DNA of 64,000 nucleotides from Acidimicrobiia bacterium (GTDB lineage Bacteria; Actinomycetota; Acidimicrobiia; Spongiisociales; UBA5794), in NCBI GenBank assembly GCA_041393965.1, contig JAWKJB010000001.1, positions 682,001 to 746,000 on the forward strand. The letters run 5' to 3'. Position 1 is the stretch's first letter; every line of letters begins with the position of its first letter. Shown here one piece after another: positions 27,860 through 36,574 of this stretch. The translations under genes and the position numbers were made by a program. The notes beneath the pieces are model-generated. The model made no database searches. It was not told the DNA's origin and worked only from the letters and a program-made list of their open reading frames with translations.

Positions 27860-28648
27860 CTAGTTGCTGACCTTCTCGACGACGAGGCGCGCTCCTCGCA
27901 CCTCGATGACCCTGACCTCCACTCCGACCTCGATTGGCTCGTTCCCATCGGTCGTGGCACGCCAATCCTCGGTCCCCATCTTGACCCTTCCTCCCCCGCT
28001 CAGGCGATCAACGGTGGCGATCACCACCGCCGTCGAACCGATGTAGCGGGCGGCTCCCACCGGAAGCAATTCGCCCCTGATGTCTTTGGCGGCGAAACGC
28101 TGGAGCAGCCACAGGAAGGCGATCGACACGATCACGAAGATGATGATCTGGGTGACGACGGCGACCTCGGCGAGCGCCAGAAGCCCGGCCGCGCCAGCTG
28201 CAACGGCGAACGGAAGGAGGAAGAAACCTGCCGTCAGGAGCTCACCGATGGCGAGCACACCGGCGCTGATGATCCAGACGGTTGCCCAGGTCGTCGCGTC
28301 CATTCCGAGGTCGTCCGGCGCGAAGAACGCCACCCCTGCAACGAGAATGATGATGGCGGCCGCACCGAGCCACAGGCCGATGGTTGCCGTGTTGGAGCCG
28401 GTTCTTGGCAGGGACGGGGGTGTTGGCACCGACGGCCTCGGCTCCCGATACGCGGAAGCCCACTCCTCGGCGAAGCGTTCGAGGTCAGGGCCGACAACCG
28501 TCTCGACACGCTTCCCGGCCCCCATGGCATCCTGGAGATGGGACCGCAACTCGATCGCCATGTCCGACGCCATGTCGCGGTCGACGCCGGAGCCGAGCCA
28601 GTAGGTGCGACACCGCTCAACAACTTGCTCACTCGTCAGATCGGCCAC
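27860..28648 (-). CDS. NfeD-like membrane protein with N-terminal soluble domain
   Basis: 262 residues with GTG start overlapping the padR 3' end by 20 nt. Residues 1-70 form a helical soluble domain ('LTSEQVVERCRTYWLGSG', 'ELRSHLQDAM', 'FAEEWASAYRE') resembling HAAS/DUF1700-type regions found with PadR regulators. Four hydrophobic helices follow (about 88-205), then a C-terminal OB-fold: 'PVGAARYIGSTAVVIATVDRL', 'DWRATTDGNEPIEVGVEVRVIEVRGARLVVE' (in parts), the NfeD hallmark. It is predicted to partner the SPFH protein downstream. Confidence 0.87.
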   Translation of the reverse strand: MADLTSEQVVERCRTYWLGSGVDRDMASDMAIELRSHLQDAMGAGKRVETVVGPDLERFAEEWASAYREPRPSVPTPPSLPRTGSNTATIGLWLGAAAIIILVAGVAFFAPDDLGMDATTWATVWIISAGVLAIGELLTAGFFLLPFAVAAGAAGLLALAEVAVVTQIIIFVIVSIAFLWLLQRFAAKDIRGELLPVGAARYIGSTAVVIATVDRLSGGGRVKMGTEDWRATTDGNEPIEVGVEVRVIEVRGARLVVEKVSN

Positions 28649-28985
28649 GCGTTGCTCCTTTCACGATCTGGTTCACTCCCTCGCTCAGGGACAACCACTC
28701 CTTCTTCCACAGCTTCAATTGCTTCTTGCCCGCAGATCTGATCCGGTAGTACTTGCGCGGTGGCCCTGAACCCTCCGCTTCGACAAAATAGCCTTCGATC
28801 AACCCCGATCGCTGCATACGGGACAGCGTCGGGTAGATGGACCCCTCGCTGACAAGATCGAGACCCCGTTCAGAGAGTTTGTTCGCCATCTCGTAACCGT
28901 AGCTCGGCTCCTCGTCGATCAACGAGAGCAGGCACATGTCGAGTACCCCCTTGAGAACCTGGGATCGGTGATCCATACGAGTCAT
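28629..28985 (-). CDS. PadR family transcriptional regulator
   Basis: 118 residues; a second Met at 28976 is possible. The PadR winged helix is plain: 'LKGVLDMCLLSLIDEEPSYGYEM' (in parts), 'SEGSIYPTLSRMQRSGLIEGYFVE' (in parts) and 'PPRKYYRIRSAGKKQL', with a short C-terminal helix as in subfamily 2. It is the first gene of padR-nfeD-stomatin, with stop/start overlap, and likely controls that operon. An AT-rich segment just upstream (28995-29005) is the probable promoter region. The inducer is unknown. Confidence 0.9.
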   Translation of the reverse strand: MTRMDHRSQVLKGVLDMCLLSLIDEEPSYGYEMANKLSERGLDLVSEGSIYPTLSRMQRSGLIEGYFVEAEGSGPPRKYYRIRSAGKKQLKLWKKEWLSLSEGVNQIVKGATRGRSDE

Positions 28986-29109
28986 GTACTGCGTACCTCA
29001 ATATTATGCGAAACAAGATATCAGGCATAGCGAGGGTCGTCAAGAGGTGGAGCAGTTTACGGTTGACCGTCGACAGATCCTGTGGAACTGGAAGACCGTT
29101 GGACGGCGG

Positions 29110-30012
29110 CTATGGGCAGGTGGGGCGCCAGCCGGTGGCGTCGAACACCGATACGAGCGTGTCGGAGAGGAAGCGGTCGTACTCACGGAGTTCGTCTCGC
29201 GTGTCGATCTGGTTGTGGGACGAGTTGGGAGGCCGGTCATCGGGTTCCTCGAGGTTGCTGTCGAAGTAGCTCTGGGTGCCTTCCGCCCAGTACTCGTCGG
29301 AGTTGATCTCCGCGAGCGTGTTGACCCACAGGCCCCGCGCGATCGCGGTCGCATAGGCCTGCTCGATGCGGGCATCGGTCGTCGGATCGACCGCGATCAT
29401 GCCGAATCGTCTGATGGCCATGGCCATCTCGCGAAGAAAGGAGTCCTCACCCTCGTAGCGGTCACCGTCGAGACACAGGAGGTTCTCCTCAGCGCCGGCA
29501 ACGAGCGGAATGGCGTCTGTTCCGGGAAACGACCGAGCAGCACGGTTCCAGTCGGTACCCGGATACAGGTCGTAGAGCTCCCCGAACTCAGGAAGCTCGG
29601 GAAGGCGCTGGTCCTTGCCGATCACCCGCGCGTTGACACCCGCCGCAACGAGTGCGGCGTTGAGATCGGGGCGGTTGATCAGCATGTTGAAGATGCGGTC
29701 AGAGAGCTGAACGACGGCATCGGGATCGACCTCGTCTGCGGCGAGAATCTCGATGCCGAGAACATCGCAGCCCTTCGCGTACCCATCGATGCTCGTGCGC
29801 GGTTCCACGACACAGTCGTTGGTTGGCGGCGCCTCGGTCGTGGTGGTCACAGGAGTCGGCGTCGTCGTGGTTGTAGAGCTGGATGGCGAGACGAGTGTGG
29901 TCAGCGGCGCAGGGCTGGTCGTGCTCGTCGCAAGGATGGCGGCTCCGCCGCTGCCGGTGCAAGCGGCACACGCGACGACGAGCGAGACGAGCACAGTGGT
30001 TCTGACGAGCAT
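29110..30012 (-). CDS. Lipoprotein with degenerate zinc-metallopeptidase-like domain
   Basis: 300 residues. Signal peptide with lipobox 'VACAACTG', then a long Thr/Ser/Pro linker to residue ~65. The domain has 'LPEFGELYDLYPGTDWNRAARSF' (in parts), 'ENLLCLDGDRYEGEDSFLREMAMAI' (in parts) and 'EYWAEGTQSYFDSN'. The block order matches secreted metallopeptidase-like proteins that have HExxH followed by a Glu in 'WAEG'. Here the HExxH position reads R194-E-M-A-M198, so both metal-binding His are missing. The resemblance is from memory of family patterns, hence moderate confidence. ATG is 8 nt after TATGCT. Confidence 0.6.
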   Translation of the reverse strand: MLVRTTVLVSLVVACAACTGSGGAAILATSTTSPAPLTTLVSPSSSTTTTTPTPVTTTTEAPPTNDCVVEPRTSIDGYAKGCDVLGIEILAADEVDPDAVVQLSDRIFNMLINRPDLNAALVAAGVNARVIGKDQRLPELPEFGELYDLYPGTDWNRAARSFPGTDAIPLVAGAEENLLCLDGDRYEGEDSFLREMAMAIRRFGMIAVDPTTDARIEQAYATAIARGLWVNTLAEINSDEYWAEGTQSYFDSNLEEPDDRPPNSSHNQIDTRDELREYDRFLSDTLVSVFDATGWRPTCP

Positions 30013-30020
30013 CCGGCGGC

Positions 30021-30026
30021 AGCATA
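30021..30026 (-). promoter_or_regulatory. -10 hexamer TATGCT of the metallopeptidase-like lipoprotein
   Basis: Eight nucleotides upstream of the ATG at 30012. Confidence 0.3.
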
Positions 30027-30060
30027 TCGGCCATGCCGCTGTGGTGGTTCCGTTCGTGGT

Positions 30061-32643
30061 CTAACCGGGCCGGTCGGGCGCGAAGGTCAGCTCATCCCCA
30101 TCGACTCCGATCGTGACATGGTCCCCGTCGATGATCGAGCCTTCGAGGAGCCGCATCGCGATCGGATCCGCGACCGCGGTCTGGATCAGTCGCTTGAGGG
30201 GGCGGGCCCCGAAACTCGGGTCATATCCATGGTCTGCGAGCCATGCGGTGGCCTCGTCGGTCAACGATGCGCTCACCTCCCGCTCCTGGAGTCTCGACTC
30301 AAGGATGCCAAACTGGATTTGGACGATTCTGGCGAGGTCCTCTCGGGTGAGTCGGTGAAAGACGATGGTGTCATCGATCCGGTTGATGAACTCGGGACGG
30401 AAGTGCTCCTGAACGGCACCTTGCACACGCTCAGCGATGATCTCGTCGGGTATACCGGGCGCGATGAGCTCCGAACCGAGGTTCGATGTCATGATCAGCA
30501 CCGTGTTCGTGAAGTCGACGGTCCGACCGTGGCCATCGGTGAGCCTTCCATCGTCGAGGAGCTGGAGAAGCGTGTTGAAAACATCCGGGTGCGCCTTCTC
30601 GACCTCGTCGAACAGGACGACGGAATACGGTCTGCGCCGTACCGCCTCGGTCAGCTGACCACCCTCGTCGTACCCGACATAGCCTGGTGGGGCGCCGATC
30701 AGGCGGGAAACGGCGTGCTTCTCCATGTACTCGGACATGTCGATGCGCAGCATCGCGCGCTCGTCGTCGAAGAGGAACACGGCAAGGGCCCGGGCGAGTT
30801 CGGTCTTCCCGACGCCGGTGGGACCGAGGAAGAGGAACGACCCGATGGGACGATGCGGATCAGCGAGACCCGCCCTCGAGCGCCGAATCGCGTTGGCGAT
30901 GGCAGAGACCGCTTCGTCCTGACCAACAACGCGTTCATGGAGATGGTCCTCAAGCCGGATGAGCTTGTGCATCTCACCCTCCATGAGCTTGGTGACCGGG
31001 ATCGCGGTCCATCGGCTCACCACCTCCGCGACATCCTCCTCGTCAACCTCCTCCTTGAGCATCTTGACCTGGGACTGCATCTCGTCGAGGCGGAGCTGCT
31101 GATCGGTGAGCTGCTGTTCGAGCCCCGGCAGCGTGGAGTAGCGCAGCTCCGCGGCGCGTTCGAGGTCACCGGCCCGCTCGGCGCGTTCGCTGTTCGTTCG
31201 GGCATCGTCGATGGCCTGCTTGGTTGCGCGAATCTGCTCGATGGCATCCTTCTCGCGCTGCCAGTGAGCGGTCAACGCATCGAGTTCCTCGGTGATCTGG
31301 GCAAGGTCCTCTGCGATCGCATCGAGGCGAGCCGTCGATGCCGGGTCGTCCTCCTTGCTGAGTGCCTGGCGCTCGATCTCGAGCTGGCGGCGGCGGCGCT
31401 CGAGCGTGTCGATCTCGTCTGGCATCGAGTCGATCTCGATCCTGAGCTTGGAGGCGGCCTCGTCGACGAGGTCGATGGCCTTGTCGGGAAGGTGACGCCC
31501 CGTGACATAGCGATCCGAAAGGGTTGCCGCCGCGATCAGGGCGGCGTCCGTGATGCGCACCCCGTGGTGGACCTCGTATCGTTCCTTGAGGCCGCGCAGG
31601 ATCCCGATCGTATCTTCGACGGACGGGGCGTCGACCATCACCGGCTGGAATCGTCGCTCGAGCGCTGCGTCCTTTTCGACATACTTGCGGTACTCGTCGA
31701 GGGTCGTCGCGCCGATCATCCTGAGCTCGCCCCGTGCAAGCAAGGGCTTGAGCATGTTCGACGCATCCATCGAGCCTTCGCTCGCGCCGGCGCCGACGAT
31801 CGTGTGCATCTCATCGATGAAGGTGATCACACGCCCTTCGGCTGCTGTGATCTCCTTCAGGACGGCCTGGAGGCGTTCCTCGAATTCGCCTCGGTACTTG
31901 GCACCCGCGATCATCGCTCCGATGTCGAGCGCCACGAGCCTGCGGTTCTTCAAGCTCTCGGGAACATCGCCGTCGGCGATGCGCTGTGCGAGGCCTTCGA
32001 CGATGGCCGTCTTGCCGGTACCGGGCTCACCGATGAGGACCGGGTTGTTCTTGGTGCGGCGTGAGAGAACTTGGATCACTCGCCGGATCTCGTCGTCGCG
32101 ACCGATCACCGGATCGAGGGCACCCTTCCGGGCTGCCTCCGTGAGGTCGCGTCCGTACTGTTCCAGCGGTGCGAAGGTGTCCTCGGGATCCTGTGAAATG
32201 ATCCTCTGCGATCCCCGGACCTCGGTCAGGACACCGGTGATGGCTTGTTCGGCGACTCCGGCGGCTCTGAGCATCTCGCCGGTCCGCGAGTCGGAGACGG
32301 CAAGGCCCAACAGCAGGTGTTCGACCGAGGTGTACGCGTCATCCAGCCTGTCCCTGATTCGCTCCGCTTCGTCCAACACGGCAACGGCGGCGGGAGAGAA
32401 GGCCGGCTCGGCTCCCCCGTGGATCCGCGGCTCATTGTTGAGGATGCCGTCGAGGGATGCACGCACATCCCCGATGCGGGCTCCTACGCTGTCGACAATG
32501 GAGTACACGATGCTGTCGGGTTGTGCGAACAGCCCTGCCAGCAGGTGGGCGGGACCCACCGTCGGATGCTTGGACCGCGCGGCGAGATCCCTCGCGGCGA
32601 GGATTGCCTGCTGTGATCGTTTGGTGAAGTGCTCGATGTCCAT
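30061..32643 (-). CDS. clpB: ATP-dependent protein disaggregase ClpB
   Basis: 860 residues from ATG at 32643, the normal ClpB length. Clp N-domain: 'MDIEHFTKRSQQAILAARDLA' (in parts). Two AAA+ modules: Walker A 'GEPGTGKTA' with Walker B 'VITFIDEMH', and Walker A 'GPTGVGKTE' with 'SVVLFDEVEKAHPD'. The coiled-coil M-domain between them (about 400-520) distinguishes ClpB from ClpA/C. It works with DnaK to rescue aggregates. A HAIR-like HspR site lies at 32714-32734, in line with co-regulation with the dnaK operon here. Confidence 0.97.
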   Translation of the reverse strand: MDIEHFTKRSQQAILAARDLAARSKHPTVGPAHLLAGLFAQPDSIVYSIVDSVGARIGDVRASLDGILNNEPRIHGGAEPAFSPAAVAVLDEAERIRDRLDDAYTSVEHLLLGLAVSDSRTGEMLRAAGVAEQAITGVLTEVRGSQRIISQDPEDTFAPLEQYGRDLTEAARKGALDPVIGRDDEIRRVIQVLSRRTKNNPVLIGEPGTGKTAIVEGLAQRIADGDVPESLKNRRLVALDIGAMIAGAKYRGEFEERLQAVLKEITAAEGRVITFIDEMHTIVGAGASEGSMDASNMLKPLLARGELRMIGATTLDEYRKYVEKDAALERRFQPVMVDAPSVEDTIGILRGLKERYEVHHGVRITDAALIAAATLSDRYVTGRHLPDKAIDLVDEAASKLRIEIDSMPDEIDTLERRRRQLEIERQALSKEDDPASTARLDAIAEDLAQITEELDALTAHWQREKDAIEQIRATKQAIDDARTNSERAERAGDLERAAELRYSTLPGLEQQLTDQQLRLDEMQSQVKMLKEEVDEEDVAEVVSRWTAIPVTKLMEGEMHKLIRLEDHLHERVVGQDEAVSAIANAIRRSRAGLADPHRPIGSFLFLGPTGVGKTELARALAVFLFDDERAMLRIDMSEYMEKHAVSRLIGAPPGYVGYDEGGQLTEAVRRRPYSVVLFDEVEKAHPDVFNTLLQLLDDGRLTDGHGRTVDFTNTVLIMTSNLGSELIAPGIPDEIIAERVQGAVQEHFRPEFINRIDDTIVFHRLTREDLARIVQIQFGILESRLQEREVSASLTDEATAWLADHGYDPSFGARPLKRLIQTAVADPIAMRLLEGSIIDGDHVTIGVDGDELTFAPDRPG

Positions 32644-32689
32644 GATGTTGCGGTCGGTCTCCCGTCGGCTCCACTCGATGCAACCACAA

Positions 32690-32734
32690 TATTGTATCAC
32701 TTATGCCAGAAAATTTTAGTCGATACGACTCAGA
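32690..32734. promoter_or_regulatory. Divergent clpB/methyltransferase promoter with HAIR-like HspR site
   Basis: Minus strand: TACAAT (32691-32696) as clpB -10. Plus strand: TATTGT (32690-32695), 7 nt before the methyltransferase ATG. TTTTAGT-N7-ACTCAGA at 32714-32734 matches 10 of 14 positions of the HAIR consensus CTTGAGT-N7-ACTCAAG bound by HspR. Confidence 0.45.
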
Positions 32735-33203
32735 TCAGGAGAATCGTCGTGGTGCCTGGTGGGTGGTTCTCCAGGGTGCCCTCTTTGTGCTGTTCATCAT
32801 GGCACTCGTGTGGGGCAACCGGCTCGACGGTGGAGGCGTCCTCGTCTATGTCCGGGCGGCGGGCCTTCTCGTTGCTGGCTTCGGGGCAGGCGTCTCGGCG
32901 TGGTCGGTGATCCAGCACGGTGCGCGGCTGTCGCCATTCCCTCGTCCGGTGTCCAACGCAAGGCTCATCGAAGGAGGCCCATACCGGTTCGTTCGCCATC
33001 CGATGTATTCGGGGATCATCGCGTTCACGCTCGGAACCGGGGTGGCGTATGCGAGCCCCGCCACCGTGCTCACCGCCCCGATGTTCTTCGTGTTCTTCGT
33101 TGCAAAGACCGCGCGTGAAGAAGAGATGCTGGTGGCCCTCGTTCCCGGATACCGGAGGTATCGCAGCGAAGTTCCATGGAGACTCATCCCGCGCATCGTG
33201 TGA
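32703..33203 (+). CDS. Isoprenylcysteine carboxyl methyltransferase-like (ICMT/PEMT) membrane protein
   Basis: 166 residues with about four membrane helices. The ICMT/PEMT family C-terminal signature is clear: 'GGPYRFVRHPMYSGIIAF' and 'REEEMLVALVPGYRRYRSEVPWRLIP' (in parts), which bind S-adenosylmethionine in known members. The substrate in bacteria is usually unknown. The start is 7 nt after TATTGT; it is divergent from clpB and shares its control region with it. Confidence 0.82.
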   Translation: MPENFSRYDSDQENRRGAWWVVLQGALFVLFIMALVWGNRLDGGGVLVYVRAAGLLVAGFGAGVSAWSVIQHGARLSPFPRPVSNARLIEGGPYRFVRHPMYSGIIAFTLGTGVAYASPATVLTAPMFFVFFVAKTAREEEMLVALVPGYRRYRSEVPWRLIPRIV

Positions 33204-33225
33204 TCCACCGATCGCGGGAACCGGG

Positions 33226-33231
33226 TACGCT
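33226..33231 (+). promoter_or_regulatory. -10 hexamer TACGCT, leaderless promoter
   Basis: Six nucleotides before the ATG at 33238. Confidence 0.4.
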
Positions 33232-33237
33232 CCCGAT

Positions 33238-33882
33238 ATGTTGCCCATCACACTGGTCGAGACCGGACGCGACGACTTCGATGGCCCGATCGTCGAGTTC
33301 TGGCGTGGGGATGACTTCGTCGGAATGGTGTTCTTCGACGGTGACGAGGCGATTCTTCAGGTGTATCCCGACGGCGACGGCGATGTACAGGATCTCTCGG
33401 TCGCCGAGCTCCAGATCCTGCTCGACACTGCTGTGCGCATCGTTGATCCCGACGCTGTCGATGATGAGTTCCGAGATCTCCGCCTGCATGCCGGAGTCGT
33501 TGCCGGAGACGACATCGACTGGGATGATGTGCACCCCGCAACGGCGGAGCTCCTTGCGGAGTTCGATGAGCGGGTGGCGCTCCGAACCGATGAGGGGGAG
33601 GGCTTCTTTCCAAGGGATGTGGCAGCTTCGTTCATTGCACGATGCGAGGAACTCGATCTCGCCGTCGTCGAGATGGAAGGTCTGGAGCTCACGGGAGATG
33701 CCGCCTCTGCGATCGCTGGCCTCGACCTGGAAGTTGTCCCCCAACCGATGATGTCGTGGCCACAGTTCCGCTCGTATGCCAATGCAACTGCGGCCGACAC
33801 CCTGTCCGGCTGGCCGGACCGTGATTCGCTCGTGGTCGCTTTCGTATTCCAGCAACCGGACGAAGAGTCGATCGTTGCATAG
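33238..33882 (+). CDS. Hypothetical acidic protein
   Basis: 214 residues, strongly acidic, with no signal peptide or membrane helix. The start 'MLPITLVETGRDDFDGPIVEFWRGDDFVGMVFFDGDEAILQ' (in parts) looks like a compact beta-rich domain. A helical middle and a C-terminal part with 'MSWPQFRSYANATAADTLSGWP' follow. I recognise no family. Start supported by TACGCT 6 nt upstream; codon use is like the neighbours. Likely a soluble cytoplasmic protein. Confidence 0.65.
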   Translation: MLPITLVETGRDDFDGPIVEFWRGDDFVGMVFFDGDEAILQVYPDGDGDVQDLSVAELQILLDTAVRIVDPDAVDDEFRDLRLHAGVVAGDDIDWDDVHPATAELLAEFDERVALRTDEGEGFFPRDVAASFIARCEELDLAVVEMEGLELTGDAASAIAGLDLEVVPQPMMSWPQFRSYANATAADTLSGWPDRDSLVVAFVFQQPDEESIVA

Positions 33883-33947
33883 ATGGCCGGAGATCCGGGG
33901 GGTGCCGGGCGGGGTATTCTGTCATCCAACCGAGGAGAGGGGCGCGT

Positions 33948-35033
33948 GTGCCGACCTTTCGATCCGATCTGATGTCGATCCCGCATTACGCGCCGGGGAG
34001 ACCGATCGATGAGGTTGCACGCGAGCTCGGTCTGACGGCGATCGACAAGCTTGCTTCCAACGAGTGCCCAACCGAGCCATTCCCCGAGGTCGTTGCAGCG
34101 ATCGCCAACGCCGCCCGGCAGGTCAATCGGTATCCCGACACATCCTCCCACGATGTTTGTCACACGCTCGCCGAGTTCCACGGCGTTCACCCCGACGCGA
34201 TCTGGGTGGGCGCGGGATCAAGCGACATCATTCGGTCCGTGGCACTTGCCCTCGGCGGCCCTGACACCTCAGCCGTGTTCGCCGATCCGTCGTTCGTCCT
34301 GTACCTGATCAACACACTGATCGCCGGTGCACAACCGGTTCGGATACCGCTCGATCGCGAGTTCGGCCACGATCTCGATGCCATGCTCGGCGCCATTCGC
34401 CCTGACACAACGGTGGTCTATGTCTGCAACCCCAACAACCCCACCGGCGGCCACCTCGTCGCCGATCGGCTCGTCCGGTTCCTCGACGCAGTTCCCGAAT
34501 CAGTCTTGCTCGTCGTCGACGAGGCGTACGCCGAGTATGTCACCGCAGACGACTACGCATCCGTGCTGCGTCTTGCCCCCGATCGGCCCAACCTGCTCTG
34601 TCTGCGGACCTTCTCCAAGGTGTACGGGCTCGCGGGTCTCAGGATCGGGTTTGCGGTCGGGGCGCCCGAAGTGATCGCAGCGGTGCGACGCACCCAAGCA
34701 CCATTCGCGGTGACGACCATTGCCCAAACAGCGGCACTTGAGGCCCTCCAGCATCAGGACTCCGTTTCCGAACGGGTGATCGCGAACGCCGAAGGTCGGG
34801 ATTACCTCTTCGATGCTCTCCAGGAGCGCAGCCTCGCTCCAGCTGCGTCCCAAGCCAACTTCGTGTACTTCGAGCCGCAGGTCCCTGCGGCCTCGGTCGC
34901 AGAGGATCTCACGGCGAGAGGGGTCATCGTGCGGGCATTGGGCCCCGGCTTGCGGATCTCCGTGGGCACCCCGGCTGAGAACGAGCGGTTCGTCGAGGCA
35001 CTCGACGCGGTGATGCCGATCCGGACCGCCTGA
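33948..35033 (+). CDS. hisC: Histidinol-phosphate / aromatic amino acid aminotransferase (HisC family)
   Basis: 361 residues from GTG at 33948 with GAGGAGAGG upstream. PLP fold type I family: 'KLASNECPTEPFPEV', 'RYPDTSSHDVCHTLAEFHG', 'GAGSSDIIRSVALAL', 'VYVCNPNNPTGG', 'LLVVDEAYAEYV' and the PLP-lysine motif 'LRTFSKVYGLAGLRIGFAVG'. HisC acts in histidine synthesis; close relatives (Pat) transaminate phenylpyruvate. No other his genes are here, so the aromatic role is also possible, especially as tyrA and a chorismate mutase fusion are in the same window. Confidence 0.88.
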   Translation: MPTFRSDLMSIPHYAPGRPIDEVARELGLTAIDKLASNECPTEPFPEVVAAIANAARQVNRYPDTSSHDVCHTLAEFHGVHPDAIWVGAGSSDIIRSVALALGGPDTSAVFADPSFVLYLINTLIAGAQPVRIPLDREFGHDLDAMLGAIRPDTTVVYVCNPNNPTGGHLVADRLVRFLDAVPESVLLVVDEAYAEYVTADDYASVLRLAPDRPNLLCLRTFSKVYGLAGLRIGFAVGAPEVIAAVRRTQAPFAVTTIAQTAALEALQHQDSVSERVIANAEGRDYLFDALQERSLAPAASQANFVYFEPQVPAASVAEDLTARGVIVRALGPGLRISVGTPAENERFVEALDAVMPIRTA

Positions 35034-35041
35034 AGTGATCG

Positions 35042-35197
35042 CTAAGGAGCGACGGGATGGTATTCGATCTCGACGCTCGGGGCGCTTCGGTTGGTGACAT
35101 CATCCCACACCCCCGGCAATCCGCCCTCGTGGGTGAGCTGGAGGTAGAGCAGTCCGATGACGATCGCGGCGAGTACCAGCATGAAGAGCACCCTCAT
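35042..35197 (-). CDS. Small single-pass membrane protein (51 aa), unrecognised
   Basis: Reads MRVLFMLVLAAIVIGLLYLQ, then LTHEGGLPGVWDDVTNR and an acidic/hydrophobic tail. A single N-terminal transmembrane helix and strong G/C third-position use support coding. It ends 8 nt after the convergent hisC stop. No clear ribosome binding site is seen. No family recognised. Confidence 0.45.
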   Translation of the reverse strand: MRVLFMLVLAAIVIGLLYLQLTHEGGLPGVWDDVTNRSAPSVEIEYHPVAP

Positions 35198-35267
35198 GGA
35201 GGCACCCTAGTAACTCGCGCGGAATCGGGCGCGATGTCCGATGATGACAACGAAGTGGCTGTCGCCG

Positions 35268-35672
35268 TCAGTCGGAGGCGAACTCATCGAAAGGGTCCGT
35301 TCTCCTCACATCCGGAAGGCTGGGGCGGGTGAGGCCGAACTGGACAACGCGCCGGCCGGGCGTGAGGCCGCGTCGCCGTTCGGCATCCTCGAGCAGTCTT
35401 CGAAGTCGGGCCACCTGGCTCGCCAACCGCTCGTTGTCACTCCGCAGTGCAAGGATCCGCCGAATCCCCTCGAGGTTGACTCCAGCGTTCGAGAGCTCCT
35501 GGATGAGCTGCAGGCGTTCGACATCGGCCTTGCTGTAGCGGCGTGTCCCTCCCGGTGTGCGATACGGTTCGAGAAGCCCCTTCTGTTCGTAGCCGCGCAG
35601 CGTCTGTGGATGCATGCCGACGATCTCGGCTGCGACGGAGATGATGTAGACGGCGTCGTTGCTCTCGCTCAT
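35268..35672 (-). CDS. hspR: Heat-shock repressor HspR (MerR family)
   Basis: 134 residues. MerR-type winged HTH: 'VYIISVAAEIVGMHPQTLRGYEQKGLLEPYRTPGGTRRYSKADVERL' (in parts), followed by a coiled-coil and a hydrophobic tail. HspR represses the dnaK operon and clpB through HAIR sites, with DnaK as co-repressor in known actinobacteria. The ATG overlaps the dnaJ stop as ATGA. It is the last gene of dnaK-grpE-dnaJ-hspR, giving feedback control; HAIR-like sites are found upstream of dnaK and clpB. Confidence 0.95.
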   Translation of the reverse strand: MSESNDAVYIISVAAEIVGMHPQTLRGYEQKGLLEPYRTPGGTRRYSKADVERLQLIQELSNAGVNLEGIRRILALRSDNERLASQVARLRRLLEDAERRRGLTPGRRVVQFGLTRPSLPDVRRTDPFDEFASD

Positions 35673-36574
35673 GATGTGACCCCCAGTCTTGCACGCGGAT
35701 CCCAATCGGACTGGGCACTGCGCAGCGCTGCGAGCGCCTGCCGCTCTTCGGCATCCGGATCGGGGTTGACGGCGATCGCGAGCGTCACGAGGAGATCACC
35801 GGTTCCCTTTGATGTCTTGACTCCCTTCCCGGACAGTTTGAGGGCGGTGCCCGAGGCGGTTCCGGCAGGGACCTTGATCTTCGTGGATCCATCGAGGGTG
35901 GGAATCGCGATGGTTGCCCCGAGCGCGGCCTCCGGATAGGACACGGGAACCTCGATTGCGAGGTCGCGCTTGCCGACGCGACGGAAGATCGGATGGGTTC
36001 CAACGCTGACCTCGACATACAGGTCTCCGGGGGGCCCGCCGTTGTACCCTTGGCCGCCCTTGCCGGGGACTCTGACCCTGGTGCCCGAGGCGATTCCTTT
36101 CGGGATCTTCACCTTCACTTGCGCGCCGTTGACCGTGAGCTGCCGTGTGGCGCCCTCAAGGGCCTCATGAAACGAGAGGTTGAGGGAACCTGTGGCGTCA
36201 GCACCCTGTCTCGGACGACTTCTTCCTCCGGAGAACAGGTCCTGAAACCCGCCGAAGAGGTCCTGTGCGGAGCCTGCCCGACCCCCGAAGAGATCATCAA
36301 CCCTGACATACTGCTGTCCACCGCCTGGCCCTCCAACGAAGTAGCCCATCTCGCGAGCATGGTCGTATTCCTTCCGGGTCTCCTCATCCCCGATCGTCTC
36401 GTACGCCTCGTTGATCTCCTTGAAGCGGGCCTCAGCGGTCGGATCGCCGGGGTTGTTGTCGGGATGGGATGTGCGCGCGAGGGCTCGGAACGCCTTCTTG
36501 ATCTCACTGTGGGAGGCGTCCTTGGCCACGCCAAGGGTGGCGTAGTAGTCCTTCTCGAGCCATTCCTTACGCAT
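35669..36574 (-). CDS. dnaJ: DnaJ-type co-chaperone lacking the zinc-finger domain
   Basis: 301 residues. J-domain: 'KDYYATLGVAKDASHSEIKKAFRALARTSHPDNNPG' (in parts) with the essential HPD. Then a Gly/Phe-rich linker (about residues 80-120) and two C-terminal beta-sandwich domains ('LNLSFHEALEGATRQLTV', 'GDLYVEVSVGTHPIFRRVGKRDL' in parts). The four CxxCxGxG repeats of classical DnaJ are absent, so it is a type II (CbpA-like) protein despite its place in the dnaK operon. It overlaps grpE by 8 nt. Confidence 0.93.
   Translation of the reverse strand: MRKEWLEKDYYATLGVAKDASHSEIKKAFRALARTSHPDNNPGDPTAEARFKEINEAYETIGDEETRKEYDHAREMGYFVGGPGGGQQYVRVDDLFGGRAGSAQDLFGGFQDLFSGGRSRPRQGADATGSLNLSFHEALEGATRQLTVNGAQVKVKIPKGIASGTRVRVPGKGGQGYNGGPPGDLYVEVSVGTHPIFRRVGKRDLAIEVPVSYPEAALGATIAIPTLDGSTKIKVPAGTASGTALKLSGKGVKTSKGTGDLLVTLAIAVNPDPDAEERQALAALRSAQSDWDPRARLGVTS

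Noticed and set aside
28984..32064. Very long open frame antisense to clpB and the adjacent lipoprotein gene
   Set aside because: High-GC third-position shadow of clpB; it crosses several genes and its protein has no family motif.
35057..35332. Plus-strand 91-codon frame with a good AAGGAG upstream
   Set aside because: It overlaps hspR and the small membrane ORF on the minus strand, and its His/Glu/Asp-rich product looks like antisense translation.
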